Below are positions 24,690-39,459 of a stretch of DNA of 64,000 bases, piece after piece. Origin of the DNA: Gadus chalcogrammus. Lineage: Eukaryota; Chordata; Actinopteri; Gadiformes; Gadidae. The stretch's first letter is position 1. Each line of letters starts with the position of its first letter. Under the pieces are notes generated by a model. It saw only the letters and a program-made list of their open reading frames with translations. It searched no databases and had not been told where the DNA came from. The DNA lies in NCBI RefSeq assembly GCF_026213295.1, contig NC_079431.1, forward strand, positions 17,785,466 through 17,849,465, written 5' to 3'. Both the position numbers and the translations under genes were made by a program.

Positions 24690-26190
24690 TGAATTATATG
24701 GACCGCGACATGGAGGAGAAAGGGTTTGTCTCCTGCTGCCCGCTGCCGAGAGGCAACACCACCGCGAGGCACCACCGCCGCAGGGCGGTGGTGCCTCGGC
24801 GCTGCCCGCTGCCGAGGCCGTGATGCTCGGCAGCTGGCAGCGGGGCTCCGGCAGGAGATAATCTCAGGAGACAACACCAACTCCCCCTGAGTAGTCGCCA
24901 CACAGCTCCCATCTGAGGGGGTCAGTCGTGCCCAATGACCCCATCACCAGATACATAGAACATAGTCCCTCAAGTGTCCAGCCAGGCCCCTGCCACTGAA
25001 CCCCCCCAGGGGCGGCAACCGCAGGGCCAACGGCCCCGTCCGGGGAGCCGGCTGGGGTAGGGGAGCCGCCCGGGGAACCACGAGGAGTTCCGCCTCCCTC
25101 ACCAGCCACAACCGGGGCGAGGGGGTGGTACAGCGAGAGTCTGTCCTGGTGCAACACCACCATACGCCCCCGGGCGCCCGGCATCCCCAGGCGTTACACC
25201 ACCTCGGACACTCTGTCGATGATTTCCCCAGGCCCCTGCCAGTGGCTCCGCAGTTTAGGGCAGACCCTTCTCTTTCTGACGGGGCAGTACACCCACACCC
25301 TGTCCCCGGCTGTGAACGCTCGTCCCCGGCAGCGAGTGTCATAGCCCCTTTTCTGCCTCACCCCTGAGGCAGCCTGAGCCTGGCTGGTGTAGTCATGGAC
25401 CACCAGCAGGCGATCCCTCAGCCTGCGGAAATAGTCCATAGCCGCACCCCCAGTGATCTCAGGCTCGGCGGGGACCCGAAAACCAAGTCCACCGGTGTCC
25501 GGAGCTCCCGCCCGAACATGAGGGCAGCCGGCGTGCAGTGACTGGACTCCTGAACTGCAGTCCGACAGGACGAAAGGACCAGGGGCATTGAGGCGCCAGT
25601 AGTCCACGCAGAACCTCCAGCTGCCATCCTTCTTTTCTCACCAGGACGGCCGGTGCCGCCCATGGACTGGGCTAGAGCACCCCCCCGGCAGCCATCTCGC
25701 GGACCTTGTCCTCCGCCGCCTGGCACCGCCTGGCGCCGCCTGGCACAACCTGGCGACTACTCCGCTGGCCGCCAGAGCCCTCGTGCCCTCCCCATCCGGA
25801 CTGGAGCTCCACAGTCTCCGCGCCGACGGTGAAGGCTGCTCCGGCCATGTCCACCCTGGCACCCCAACGGGTCAGCAGGTCCAGGCCGATGATGCATGAG
25901 TCCCGGATGACAGCGAGCCAAAACTCATGCATCACCTCCTGATCAGCCACCCGGACGGCCAGCCGCTTCCTCCCCCTCATTCCGGTCTCCTGTCCCGTCA
26001 CGGTCGTCAGGCGGATGCTGGTCGCCGTCCACCCCCACGAGAGTGTGCCGGTGGTGCCCGGAAAAACGCCCGGACACGCCAGGGAGATGGTCTACTCAGT
26101 GTCCACCAAGGCCGTGCAGGGTCGGCCTTCGATCCTGCAGCGGAGGTAAAGGCCCCTGGCGTGGCCCGGGCCGCCAACCAGAGAGCACCA
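24690..26190 (-). pseudogene. Collapsed Ty3/gypsy gag-pol remnant (protease, RT scrap, integrase C-terminus)
   Basis: Reading the reverse strand from 26190, the first part matches a retropepsin region. The active-site motif reads VDTE instead of DTG and is followed at once by a TAG stop (26092-26094). The continuing frame (26001-25672) holds GLDLLTRWGARVDMAGAAFT, typical of the protease C-terminal side. About 25680-25590 is a short RT piece (RKKDGSWRFCVDYWRLN in pieces of two frames). This joins directly to the integrase C-terminal region near 25570, with AALMFGRELRTPVDL and GDRVWVYCP (about 25560-25080), so most of RT, RNase H and the integrase core are deleted. Beyond 25080 is a Gly/Pro-rich tail. 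No LTR pair is visible. Clearly non-functional. Confidence 0.88.
24765..24798. repeat. Perfect 15-bp palindrome with GCAG loop
   Basis: CGAGGCACCACCGCC and its exact complement are separated by GCAG, inside the downstream (3') portion of the reverse-strand gypsy remnant. The loop sequence is the same as in the palindrome at 23172-23201. Confidence 0.9.
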
Positions 26191-26365
26191 ACCATTTTAT
26201 TCCACTACTATATAGTCTGAAAATTCTGCTAATAAGGTTGATATTTTACTTTTGAATCATGATGCAGTAGTGAGTATTATGTGAAATTTCCAAGCTCACT
26301 GGAATGTGAACAAGTGTTAATACATTGCATCGGAATCATTAAAGCCAAGAGTTATTTTGGCGCGA

Positions 26366-26452
26366 ATGGCGCAATGATTATTCTTCAAAACGAGAGCTGG
26401 TAAATTGTGAAAAATGAATTAAACTGTAATCAGACAATGCGGTTATATAGTC
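26366..26452 (-). repeat. Inverted partial copy of the 190-bp tandem unit
   Basis: The reverse complement carries the blocks TATAACCGCATTGTCTGATT, TCACAATTTACCAGCTCTCG and GAAGAATAATCATTGCGCC in the same order as the units at 23757-24435. The two blocks therefore flank the gypsy remnant as inverted repeats. Confidence 0.9.
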
Positions 26453-28696
26453 TATTTGATATGTTTTCAAAACCTCAAGATGTGCGGATTGTAAACATGA
26501 CAAACTTGCTCTATTTGAAGACTTTCACACTTTGGGAACAATAAAGATCTGAAATCTATATTGTACACTACCACCACCTTTAAAAACTTCTCTTTTAAGC
26601 AAACAGTTTTTGCAAGCAAAACTTAACATGTAGAGCTAGCAAATGTGAAATGGCTGCAAATATTTGTGATGTGGGTGGTTGATGAGGAGATCTTTTCGCT
26701 CTAATTGTAATGTTTTCGCTTCAGATTTGATTGTGATTCGCACTTCACCAGGTGTCCTTCTATTGACGATATAAATGTCAAGTTATTATACTAATCACCC
26801 TAAGCTATCTAAAGGGCAAGGATGAAACACCCAAGGGAAGGGACCTTGAGAAGAAACCCAGAAGAAGGATCCCTACTTCAGGGGATGGTTGGGTATAGCT
26901 ACAGAAAGGGCAGATACAGTAACAGAACAGTACAGAAACAGTAGAAGAACACAAAAAAACATTACTTAGGTTTAAATTATCCTGGCCCTCTGCAGTGATG
27001 TAATGTACGAAACAAGCATACCAATAGTTTGGATCCAAATGGTACCTTGTAATAATTCTTACCTTAATAATGTTGAGACGTGCAGAAAAAAATGGTGTGT
27101 TATTAGAAATGCCGTGTTAGCATCGGCTACCAACATAAAAACAGCAGCCTACTAAAATGGCCCAGAATCAAGCGCATGAAGTAGTAGCAGTCTTTATGAG
27201 ACTAATTAATGGTTGCAGAATATTTACTTTAATATCTTGACACAACCCCGATATTAATGTATGCATCATCTGTAAAAGGATAATAACATAGTATACTTTG
27301 AGATGGCAATTAACATTAAGATTATTTGAAATAGGACATGAAGCAACAAAGAGACCAGTGATAAACAATGAAATAATGTAGGCCTACTTGATGTTATGAA
27401 GTTAAATTATAAGTCAAAGTTGATTTTATTTTTGATTGTGAGGATTTAATAATTTCATTTGAAATGTCCATTTCAGTCAACGTTTAATCTACATTTTAGT
27501 TACTCATGAATATTTAATCATGAAGGAAATGTGCCTTCGTCCCAAAGCATTCTTTCCTGACATTCACAGAAAATAAGGGCACTTCATGTAAATAATGCAT
27601 CTGGGACATCACATTACTGAAGCCAAGTCAAGCTAAATAAAAATTACAACCCGCTCTGCAATAAAGAACCACTTAAAGGCAATCATTAATCAGTCCATCT
27701 AGGCTTATTAAGAGGCATTTTTAATAGCAATAAGTACACGGCCTTCATAACTTTGCATATTCACTCATGTGTAAATATTCTTCGGCACATTGCAACCCAT
27801 TCTGTTAATAGACCAGGGATGAAGCAACCCTCAAACATATTTAGCCTGTGTATTTTTTTTGGCCTTTTCTACCCGACTGTGACTCAGAAATACTTTTCGA
27901 CAGATGGGCCAGCAAGGAGACGGCAGTTCATTTGCTGGTGAGAGTACAGAGATGGTAGTCCCCTTCCCCCTCCCCTCCCCTCCATGATGTCAATAACACG
28001 GAGCACTTCACAGATGCAAGCATTTCACTGCAATAGGAATGAAGGCAGTGAGCCCAGTTGCGCATAAACAACTCCATCCACAGTTGCGGGACGGAGCAGA
28101 TATGGAGTTGAACCAGAAGAAACGTCATAACATGGACCCCTCTATTTTGAATAAAGTAACGACCAACATATGTAAATATATATAAATATATATTGTTATC
28201 ATTATTTGAAGCTAAAGATCAGTTAAAGCTAATTGTTTGGGTGTGCTGGAACCCTCAACTCGACGTATTATTTAATTGTACATACATTTTGAAAGTTAAA
28301 GCGGCTTTCTACTTGAGCCAGTAGAGCCCCGTGGGACCGGGGATCAGGACGGGGGGACGGACGTAGGACGTGAGTGGGAAGGGGGTCCACCGTATCCACC
28401 GCACCTTGTCACAGTGCAGAAGTTGATGGCCATTAAATCGCAGGCGCCTCCTAGGGCCTGTCAGGATCCCTCCTCCTCACTTCCCTTGGATGTGGTGACG
28501 GCCGTGTGTGGAAGGCGGCGCGGCAGACAGCCCGTGCCCGGCTGTGGACGGCGGAGACAGGCCTCTTCAGGCTATGTATGGCCCTCACCTCGTTAAGCGT
28601 CCTTGGGACCCTACCCTAATTAGAGTCAGAGACTTCCTCTATTAATGACAAGCCCCATCTCGCTCCCCGTTCTCCTTTCTGCTTTTGCATGTCATC
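26453..28696. other. Unique DNA, candidate conserved non-coding stretch
   Basis: No gene or named repeat. 27480-27940 is AT-rich, free of simple repeats and dense in TAAT/ATTA, TGCAAAT-like and ATTAATCA-type motifs, which is how many vertebrate developmental enhancers look. 28300-28640 is GC-richer unique sequence. Neither is shown to be conserved here. Confidence 0.4.
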
Positions 28697-28715
28697 ACCC
28701 CCCCCCCCCCCCCCC

Positions 28716-28746
<31 letters not shown>
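28697..28746. repeat. Poly-C followed by (AC)n
   Basis: About 24 consecutive C and then about 12 AC units. Long homopolymer C is error-prone in sequencing. Confidence 0.95.
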
Positions 28747-30125
<1,379 letters not shown>

Positions 30126-30337
30126 TTGGTTTATGGTTCACAGGAATCGGCAGTTTGCAGTTTTCGTGCGCTCTCCAATGAGCAGCCATAAACACCTGCT
30201 CGATGCTGCACGTGCAGAGGTCACCTGTGCAGGTAAATGAAAGCTCCATTCAGGGGCCCCCTTATGATGGAGCGGCGCGGTCGTTAACCTTCAGGTGTAC
30301 CGCCGTTGTCATTCCCCCTAATGGAGGCATGGCCGGT

Positions 30338-31508
<1,171 letters not shown>

Positions 31509-31526
31509 GTATCTTTGTGTCTGGAA

Positions 31527-31560
<34 letters not shown>

Positions 31561-31870
31561 TTCATCATCATCATCATCATCACCATCCTAGTTTATTTTA
31601 TCCAGGCACGAATTATTCCTCCCCCGAGGGTGGGGCCTCACTGACTCGTCGTAATCGTCTTAAACATCCGTTCCACACAGAGCGGCTCTGGGCATGTCCA
31701 GCCTCTTTCGGTCCTGCTGCACTACCTCCTCCCACATCTTCTTCTGTCTTTCTGGTCTCTTCTCAGAGGGCACCTCCAGTTTTCTCAAAGGGCGATCCAG
31801 CCAGTGCTGCGTTCAATGTGGCTGAACCACCTCAGTCTATTTGTTGGCAGCACTTTGAGGAGAGAGCCTG
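31509..31870 (-). pseudogene. LINE ORF2 C-terminal end with (ATG)n tail, RTE-like
   Basis: On the reverse strand, from about 31850, the translation reads RLRWFSHIER and, in another frame, KMWEEVVQQDRKRLDMPRAA. These resemble the C-terminal tail of non-LTR retrotransposon ORF2 proteins (an LRW-x-GH-like motif followed by a W-x2-V-x2-D-like motif). A stop after the first block and a frame change show decay. The sequence then runs into an (ATG)n/(GATG)n tract (forward (CAT)n, 31527-31582), like the short tandem 3' tails of RTE-type LINEs. The forward poly-His frame over the same DNA is an artefact. Clade assignment is tentative. Confidence 0.65.
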
Positions 31871-33775
31871 AGAGTCTGAGAGTCCTGAAGGTGAACCCAT
31901 TGGCCACTCTGATTACGGCCAACTCAGTTATAAAACATAACGGTGCGTTACGTTTGTTAATGCCCTCGTTTAATTTATTAACCTGTAGGTCAACTCATTT
32001 CTGAGGATGGTGAGGACACTATGCAGTGAGGGGGTTTAGGACACTTCATAAAGTAAACCTATGGAATTCCTAGGGAAAATGCTGCAGTGGAATCTCTGCC
32101 CTTTAGGGAGAGAGCCTGTAAAACAGAGGGAAAGACTTTGATGCTTATCCACCAAGAATATTCGGGCAGAATTTATAGGAAAGCGAGATACATCCACAAT
32201 GTTCTCGTAGTCGGGTCCAATTACTGTTAGCTAAGGTTGTCAAACGATATTAACGCTGACATTCTTCATGATTCAATAATTACGAAACCTCTTAAAGAGG
32301 GATGTATTGACTGGAATAATGAAAGGAAATAGAGTTTATAATGAGGATGGGAGCACTGGTTAGATCTGTTAATGTTGACCTAATCACACAAAATGACAAT
32401 GAAGACATTAAAGCGCTCCGATTGTGATGGATGATCCAAGGGATGATCACTCAAATCTGCTTTGATCGGAAATAGAACAGAACAGTCAGATCATTTTCAT
32501 GGCTAGTTGAAGTCATTGTCGATGCCCTTTAGATTGCAAAAATTTGTCGGCTAAAGGTTCAACAACAGGGATGCTGGTATGAATTATTTGCTGCAAATAT
32601 GAATCAAGATTACAGCACAAGATAATGATCAATGGCAGTTGGTGATGCATAACATACAATTGGCAGATCTGCAGTGTTGAATGTGAATATACAAAATTAG
32701 CAACCCTTGCTTTCACCGGGACACAGAATCTTTATCTTCTGGAGCATATTAATTGCATCATTATAAAAACTATGGGCACTTTTGATTAAGCCTTTAGTTA
32801 CACAAAAACAGCGGGGTAAGAATTTGGTTTTAAGATCGATTTCTCTCTGGCCATGGACAATCTGATCTGAGCTGAAGGAACAGTTTGAGTTATGTTTGTT
32901 TGCTGTACCCTTTTACTTGTCCTGCCAGTGTTGTTTTTCATGTTGTTTCGTCTTTTTTGTCTAATCAATAACATTGAATAGGCACCAGACTCCATTTTCA
33001 CAACACTGGGTAAAATAACTTGTGCAAATAGAAAAAATAATCTAAATAGTTTTAAACTTAACTCTTAGTTCCTAGCCCTTACCTCACACACGCCAACAAT
33101 GCAACTTTCCTACCCTTTAACTTCAAATTGGCACTCTGGATGGTCTTCTACTGACAAACAGACAAACATGAAACCCTTGTGATGAGTCAGTCCTCCTTTA
33201 TTCACAAAGAATCGGGCGTGGAGGGAAGGGATTAGTCACGGTGTTACAGGGGGTCCTGTTTGAAATCCTGTCTGCCTCACTGCCTTCCACATCATCATCA
33301 GCAACCTCCACCTCGCTTCAACACCACTGGGCGCCGCAATCCTTTCCTTCAAAGGTCAGCAACTGGATGCTAGTTCAGGCCCAGTAACGTGGGCTCGGGT
33401 ACACTTCTTCCTCTCCGATCGCTGAAAGGGAATTTTATGCCGGAATGTTCTGTGCAGTGTTCCATGCCAGTTGCAGTGCCCCAGGTCAAACTTGTCAGTT
33501 ATGCTGTGCTGTTGTCACGGCGACAGTTACAGTTACAGTCGGACAGTTTCACCACCCCTGTGCAGCACCAGCCGCACCATTAATGATCTCCCGCCACAGG
33601 TGGCCTAGCCCAGATCCTCGCTGTTTAAACGGGCAGGAAAAGGGGCTGCAGCATCCAGGGGGTCATTGATGTCTTCATCTTAACACTGGCTTGGTGCCAT
33701 TCATGCTCACATATCGCTCCTGCCTTCTCCTTGCTCTGTTTGTAATTCTGGTCCTGGAGTTCCTTATTGCCCCCC
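31871..33775. other. Unassigned unique sequence
   Basis: About 1.9 kb without recognisable coding or transposon content. Confidence 0.5.
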
Positions 33776-34874
<1,099 letters not shown>

Positions 34875-36429
34875 AGGGGCTATAGAGCAATCCAGGGGGA
34901 CTTTATGTGGCTGACAGCCAAGTGGAGACTGGAGGGAATCTAAGCCAATTGAAGAACCTTAACACAAACACACACACACATACACTTACACACATACAAA
35001 CAAACAAACACGCACACACACAAACAAATACACCCATATGGAAACACACACACAGATCTCACTGCAGTTAGTTAAATCCTGCATGTATTGGATGGGAAAA
35101 GGGAGAATTAAACACAAAACCATCCAACTTCTTAAATGGGATTCAAACAGATATATTTGGTTTTACAAGTGCAAGCTGATTTTCACGTAGTCTGCTTTCC
35201 ACATGATATGCCTAGTAGGATGATATAAAAACACATGCTGTTGTTTTTGTTGGCAAATGTAATCATCATCTTACTGGAATAAAAGCGACTGAGAACAGCA
35301 GACATTTGGAAAGGTTGTATCGTGCATATTAAGCATGCAAATGTTCTAGTCTGGTAAAAATAGACAATGGATAACACACTGAGCCAAATGCACAAGGCTG
35401 TGTCGGGACGTTCTGGTAAAACTATCTGATTCTACTCCTTGTTTTTGTCAGATTGCAAACATGAGGGGAAATTTGCACACGCACTGTTTGATTACGGCTT
35501 TATTATGACCTTGCAACCTCTGCATGTGTGTTTAATACTTTTGGAGGCTAACACAAACTCTTTCTTTCTGACTCCATGGTGAGAAGGAGACTGTCTCTCA
35601 CTGGCTCCAGTAGTTGTTGGTTGGTAAAACAAGCATTTGTGAGTGTGGCTTTCATGACACACACTGCTTTGATCATATGCACTTAAAGTGGCTTGTATGA
35701 AGTTATGGTCCTGCATATTGGATTGGGTTAAACATGCCTTTGCATGCTTGGTAGATTCAGGATCAGGGTATGGGAGATAGTTTGCTGATCTGCCATAGTT
35801 TACGTTTGATTTACAGTTTATTTACTATTTAGTCATTTCGCCGATCTATAGTGATTTCATTAATAGGTCATTCACGAGCAGGGGAAAGACATTGGTAGCC
35901 CTTCCTTTTACAGTTCCCTAATTACTAGGTATTTACCTGGTAAATATAGTATATTGTTGGGTAATTACTACTGGTAATAAGAAGGTAAATAAACAGGAAC
36001 TAAAGCTGAAGTACTAAGAGAAACCTCCACTATAACCCATTAACTCAACTAAGTACCGTGTAGTTGTTTTAGGATGGAAATAACTCAGATATAGTTTTGT
36101 ACTTCCTAGGAAAGTAGGCAACCAATTCTTAGAAACAACACTTCTATTGCCCATTAATTCAAGATACAATTGTAGTTATCCAAGGTTCATGTTGGCAACA
36201 GCCCAGGTTTAATTGTGTACTATCTAGAAATGACCATAGTACTTTCCAATAAGTTACTATTTCTTATTTAGTTATTGTTCATAGCTACACACATTTATAA
36301 AAGGTTTATTTGATTTACCTCAGAAACTACTGAATTGTTTTCATTTAAGTTGAAAAATTACAGCAATACTTACCTGGTAACAACCTCTGCAGGAACAGCT
36401 GTCCTCTAGTCTCATGGTACATCTCCTTA
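34875..36429. other. Unique sequence with imperfect (AC)n and a GGTAA-rich segment
   Basis: Imperfect AC with ACAAAC repeats lies at 34966-35055. From about 35920 to 36400 there are many short GGTAATTAC/TTACCTGGTAA motifs in both orientations leading into the 170-bp array, perhaps a diverged part of the same repeat family. No coding content. Confidence 0.45.
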
Positions 36430-37315
36430 AATACAAGGTACGAACCCTTGTTTGTTTCCATGGTAATACCATGTTCTTACCATATCTTTTGTAATAGATA
36501 ATTCCACTGTCCATGCAGTTAACTGGAACTTCTACCATATATGTTCTGCAATGTTACTAAGCAAAACATGACGATTTACCCAGTAAGTGAGCTGAAACTG
36601 TACTGTAAAAGGAAGCCTTGTTTGTTTCCATGGTATTACCAGGCTCTTACCATATAAGTTGTAACTGGGGATTCCCTTTTCCATGCAATCAACACAAACT
36701 TGTACAATATATGTTCTGCAACATTACTAAGTAAAACATGACAATTTACCCAGTAAGTAAGCTGAAACAGTACTGTAAAAGGAAGAGTTGTTTGTATCCA
36801 TGGTATTACCAGGCAATTACCATATCATTTTTAATTGGTTATTCCATTTTCCATGCAATCAACACAAACTTGTACCATATATATTCTGCAACGTTACTAA
36901 ATAAAACATGACAATTTACCACTTAAGTAAGCAGAAACTGTACTGTAAAAGGAAGCCTTGCTTGTTTCCATGGTATTACCAGGCTCTTACCATATAATTT
37001 GTAACTGGTTATTCCCTTTTCCATGCAATCAACACAAACTTGTACCATATATGTTTTGCAACGTTACTAAGTAAAACATGAAAATTTACCCGTAACTAAG
37101 CTGAAACTGAACTGTAAAAGGAAGCCTTGTTTGTTTCCATAGTATCAACAGGCAATTACCATATAATTTTTAACTGGTTATTCCCTTTTCCATGCAATCA
37201 ACACAAACTTGTACCATAGGCCTGTATCTTCTGCAACGTTACTAAGTAAAACATGACAATTTACCCCGTAAGTAATCGGAAACTGTACTGTTGCTTGTTT
37301 CCATGGTATTACCAA
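36430..37315. repeat. 170-bp tandem repeat, about 5 copies
   Basis: The block TACTGTAAAAGGAAGCC recurs at 36601, 36771, 36941, 37110 and 37286 (spacings 170, 170, 169, 176). Each unit also carries TTTGTTTCCATGGTATTACC, TTTTCCATGCAATCAACAC and GTAAAACATGACAATTTACC. Copies are similar but not identical, so this is a small local satellite rather than an assembly echo. Confidence 0.93.
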
Positions 37316-38142
37316 AAAAACATTACAGCTATTTTAGATGGAAAACAATGCAATTCCACCATATATCAGGGCCTACGAGAGGATGTTATCAAAAGGATAC
37401 GATAAGCCCTGGAATCTGGATTGTTTTTTTCGCTCCAACCACTTGATGGAAACGCACCTAATTCAACTTTCGATTTTGCGAACTTTCTAAAGATTCGCAT
37501 CACCTTTTAGATGGAAACGTGACTACCGTAGTAAATATTCAAGGCGCTGGTTCTCCACAGAAAAAACTGGAGCGCATCAAGACTGCGTGCATGCAGCCTG
37601 CGTGCTGTACACAAAAATTCAGTCACGAGGGGATTCAACTTTTTAAATTGAGCAGAAATACTTTTTAATGTAAAGATAGTAATTGAATTTATTTAAAATT
37701 CATTTATTTATTTATTTATTTATTTAAAGCTACAAAAATAATATAAATAAAATAATAAATTCAATGCAACTCTGACGTCCCCCAGCTGGTTGGGGGTCTA
37801 ACGACGTCATCGTTTACGTTTCAGGCGTCCACAGGAATCCTAACACAAAATCGCGGATAGATCCGGATAGATTTCAAACCACCTCCGAGGGTGGTTTCAG
37901 AAATGTGCAGATTCGCCGGCTCCATCTGGAAGGTCGGCCGAAACGCACAAGACTTATGCGGTTTCACCAAAAAATCGGCTCTGTGTGGATAGGGCCTCAG
38001 ACTCTCACACACCCAGACTCAGGGCATGCAAAGTGAGTACAGGGAGAACAGAAAAGTTGTGTCACAGAAAGAACAGTGTCTCTGTGATTTTGAGTGTGTG
38101 TGAGTTTGTGTCAATGTGATTGTGAGTGTGTGATTGTTAAGC
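37316..38142. other. Unique or unclassified repeat sequence
   Basis: It contains an (ATTT)n run (37695-37727) and two segments that look like old dispersed repeats (37430-37530, with GATGGAAACG twice, and 37825-37990). I cannot name them. From 38075 the DNA becomes TG-rich (GTGAGTTTGTGTC-like units). Confidence 0.4.
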
Positions 38143-38964
38143 TAAGGCCACACTGCACGCGTTACTCGGGTTAAAAAACGTGCATAACACACCTAACTTG
38201 ACGCTTGATCATTGTGTGTCACAAAAATGGTTCAACGCGCCTAACGTGCCTGTGGCTGCGCTGGATTTAGGAGTCCGAGGTAGGAAACCCAAACGCCGCC
38301 GTGTTTGGGTGCATGATAGATTTTAGATCGGGTTAGATTAAATAATCTCGGATATAAATAACAATAATCTGGTTAAATAACTTCACATGCTGTGTCTGGT
38401 GTGTTTCCAGCATTCGTAGTGTTGATCAGCAGAGATATTGTCCGCCAAGACATTGAAGTTGCTTAGCAACCAGAGAGGCTGTCCATGCAAGTGAATGGAG
38501 CGTTCCCTCTTGTCATAACTATCAAACCAAACATCCTCCACATTCACCGAGCGAACATGATGAAAGTAAAATGCACATTTCTCGCTAAAAATGTTTGCGT
38601 AAACGCTTTTAATGGCGGAACTATGTTACTATTTCCACCCAGAATAAAGAAAGATGTCCGCCATATGCTTCTGTGCAAGCGTCACTACTCTCTGCTAGTG
38701 ACGTCGGGTCAAGCTCCACGCTGGTTGGCTATCACGGCTAAGCGTCACACGTAGGCGCGTCAAAAGTTAAATTTTTTTAACTTTGCGCGTTGGTGCGTTG
38801 GGCGCGTTGGTGAGTTTACGTGCCTCATTACGTGCGTATGCCGTGTCTTACGCCACTAACGTGCCGCTTTAACGCGTGTAACGCGTCTACACGCCTACAC
38901 CAATGGTTCCCTATGCAAAAATGCCGACGATTTTCAAGGCCAACGCGCATGCAGTGTGGCCTTA
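38143..38964. mobile_element. 822-bp TIR element inside a TG-rich array
   Basis: The left end reads TAAGGCCACACTGCACGCG and the right end is the complement of TAAGGCCACACTGCATGCG. Subterminal DNA on both sides is rich in ACGCGT/GCGTTA words. Similar GTGTGAGTTTGTGTC-like degenerate repeats lie on both sides (38090-38140 and 38975-39110), so the element appears to have inserted into that array. No transposase; the target-site duplication is unclear. Confidence 0.78.
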
Positions 38965-38974
38965 CCTTTAGTCT

Positions 38975-39112
38975 GTGAGTTTTTTTGATTGAGAGCTTGC
39001 TGAGTATGAGTATGTGTGAGTTTGTGTCCGTGTGATTGAGAGTGTGTGTGAGTTTGTGTCTGTGTGATTGTGAGTATGTGTGAGTTTGTTTGATTGTTAC
39101 TGTGTGAGAAGT
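38975..39112. repeat. TG-rich degenerate minisatellite
   Basis: Irregular copies of GTGTGAGTTTGTGTC and GTGTGATTGTGAGT form the right-hand continuation of the array interrupted by the element at 38143-38964. Confidence 0.75.
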
Positions 39113-39115
39113 TGT

Positions 39116-39459
39116 GATTGTCTCTTACAGTTTCAAAATCAGTGGTTTCTTCCATTTTCTCGACTCACCCAGATAGTCGCTAAAATCTGCGTGTTCTGCT
39201 CCTGTGAACATAGCAAGGCACAGCCACAGACACAACATTGGCGCGGAACCGGAGCGCAGAACCGGAGCCAAAAAGAAAGTAACGACCATCACGTAGCCAG
39301 ATGGAACGGCGTAAAAGTACCGTTCTTTCTTCAAATATATACTCAAGTAAAAGTAAAAGTATGTTGCAATAAAACTACTCCTAAAATTGCAATTTATCCA
39401 AAAAGTTACTCAAGTATTTGTAACAGAGTAAATGTAACGCGTTACTACCCACCTCTGAG
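39116..39459 (-). mobile_element. hAT-type transposon 5' end fragment
   Basis: On the reverse strand the sequence begins CAGAGGTGGGTAGTAACGCG at 39459 and continues with AGTACTTT/ACTTGAGTA-rich DNA, like the terminal part of a widespread teleost hAT family. About 305 bp in, a reverse-strand ATG at 39155 starts MEETTDFETVRD and is soon followed by GTAAGAG, which looks like a splice donor. The remainder of the element is missing. Family identity rests on my recognition of the terminus and should be checked. Confidence 0.55.

Noticed and set aside
24626..25184. Gly/Pro-rich reverse-strand frames as a collagen-like gene
   Set aside because: They continue from the gypsy integrase C-terminus and include a GC-rich palindrome; retroelement tail is the simpler reading.
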